Assembly (NCBI RefSeq): GCF_018780585.1
Contig: NZ_JADMJL010000007.1
Span: 1 to 53,561, forward strand
Length of the DNA stretch: 53,561 bases
Direction of reading: 5' to 3'
DNA from: Methyloversatilis discipulorum
Lineage (GTDB): Bacteria > Pseudomonadota > Gammaproteobacteria > Burkholderiales > Rhodocyclaceae
This document shows positions 53,382 through 53,561 of this stretch, piece by piece. The notes under the pieces are model-generated. The model saw only the letters and a list, made by a program, of their open reading frames with translations. It did not search any database and was not told the DNA's origin. Both the position numbers and the translations under genes were made by a program. Within the stretch, counting starts at the first letter, position 1. Each line of letters begins with the position of its first letter.

Positions 53382-53475
53382 TCGTAGGAGCGGTCCTCTG
53401 ACCGCGACAGGGCTGTTGATCCCGCGCCGTCTGATGCTCAACCGCCGCAGTCGGGGTCAGAAGACCCCTCCCACA
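53382..53475. repeat. REP-like palindrome pair
   Basis: A plus copy at about 53382-53411 (GTAGGAGCGGTC-CT-CTGACCGCGACAGGG) and a minus copy at about 53449-53475 (TCGGGGTCAGAAGACCCCTCCCACA) match the family seen at 5581-5800. Downstream, the sequence to 53561 resembles the spacer of the first cluster (GTGGATCGGGCG), suggesting a further partial copy near 53510. The stretch 53476-53561 holds no gene. Confidence 0.7.
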
Positions 53476-53561
53476 GAACTCCGGCTCCAGCCGTGGATCG
53501 GGCGCCATCCCTGTAGATACTGTTATCCGAGTCAAGCACCGTGAGCGGTTGGGTCGAAAGG

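Noticed and set aside
1-53561. CRISPR arrays, insertion sequences, prophage or integrase genes
   Set aside because: No regularly spaced direct repeats, no transposase or integrase motifs; the only att-like context is the partial tRNA-Asn at the edge, with no repeat of its 3' end visible.

Overview
The window reads as a chromosomal segment of a high-GC (roughly two thirds G+C) Gram-negative betaproteobacterium. The evidence is three PEP-CTERM sorting-signal proteins, an rfbBDAC dTDP-rhamnose operon, Pseudomonas/Rhodocyclales-style REP palindromes, sigma-28-type chemotaxis promoters, and the style of the housekeeping genes. A Rhodocyclales organism (for example a Methyloversatilis- or Zoogloea-like genus) is my guess, not a demonstrated assignment.

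Layout. 1-58: partial tRNA-Asn (minus). 273-5563: AsmA-like membrane protein, then rfbB-rfbD-rfbA-rfbC (dTDP-L-rhamnose). 5581-5800: REP-like palindromes. 5839-11876: YlqF-type GTPase, BLUF photoreceptor, PEP-CTERM protein, gamma-glutamyltransferase-like enzyme, ClC chloride channel. 11877-15373 (minus): PEP-CTERM GDSL esterase, cytochrome P450, fatty-acid desaturase. 15374-16057: gene-free, AT-richer control region with two inverted repeats. 16058-36796 (plus): a tightly packed nine-gene trans-AT polyketide synthase operon. 36904-46401: DUF6502-like protein, SGNH esterase, two chemotaxis receptors separated by a b-type cytochrome, a c-type cytochrome lipoprotein, a PNPOx-like protein and a FUSC transporter, then a catalase-like peroxidase. 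46421-48486 (minus): OsmC, a membrane-anchored cold-shock/Excalibur protein, a lipoprotein, DUF1810. 48663-51744: secreted DUF1800/DUF1501 pair. 51773-53308 (minus): third PEP-CTERM protein and a DUF502 membrane protein. 53382-53475: REP-like palindromes again.

The standout is the polyketide operon. It has three ketosynthases but no acyltransferase inside the synthases. One discrete malonyl transferase is encoded, so it is a trans-AT system. A fatty-acyl-AMP ligase, a discrete ACP, a type II thioesterase and an Sfp-type phosphopantetheinyl transferase complete a self-contained set. Its oddest member is a 1745-residue protein that runs ACP - alpha/beta hydrolase - two tandem aminotransferase-III-like folds, both apparently lacking the catalytic lysine - flavin monooxygenase. 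A second, free-standing flavin monooxygenase lies directly upstream. The set suggests a fatty-acid-primed, short polyketide that is oxidised on the assembly line by one or both flavoenzymes. The product cannot be read from sequence. The divergent P450/desaturase/esterase genes may contribute, but that is inference from proximity only.
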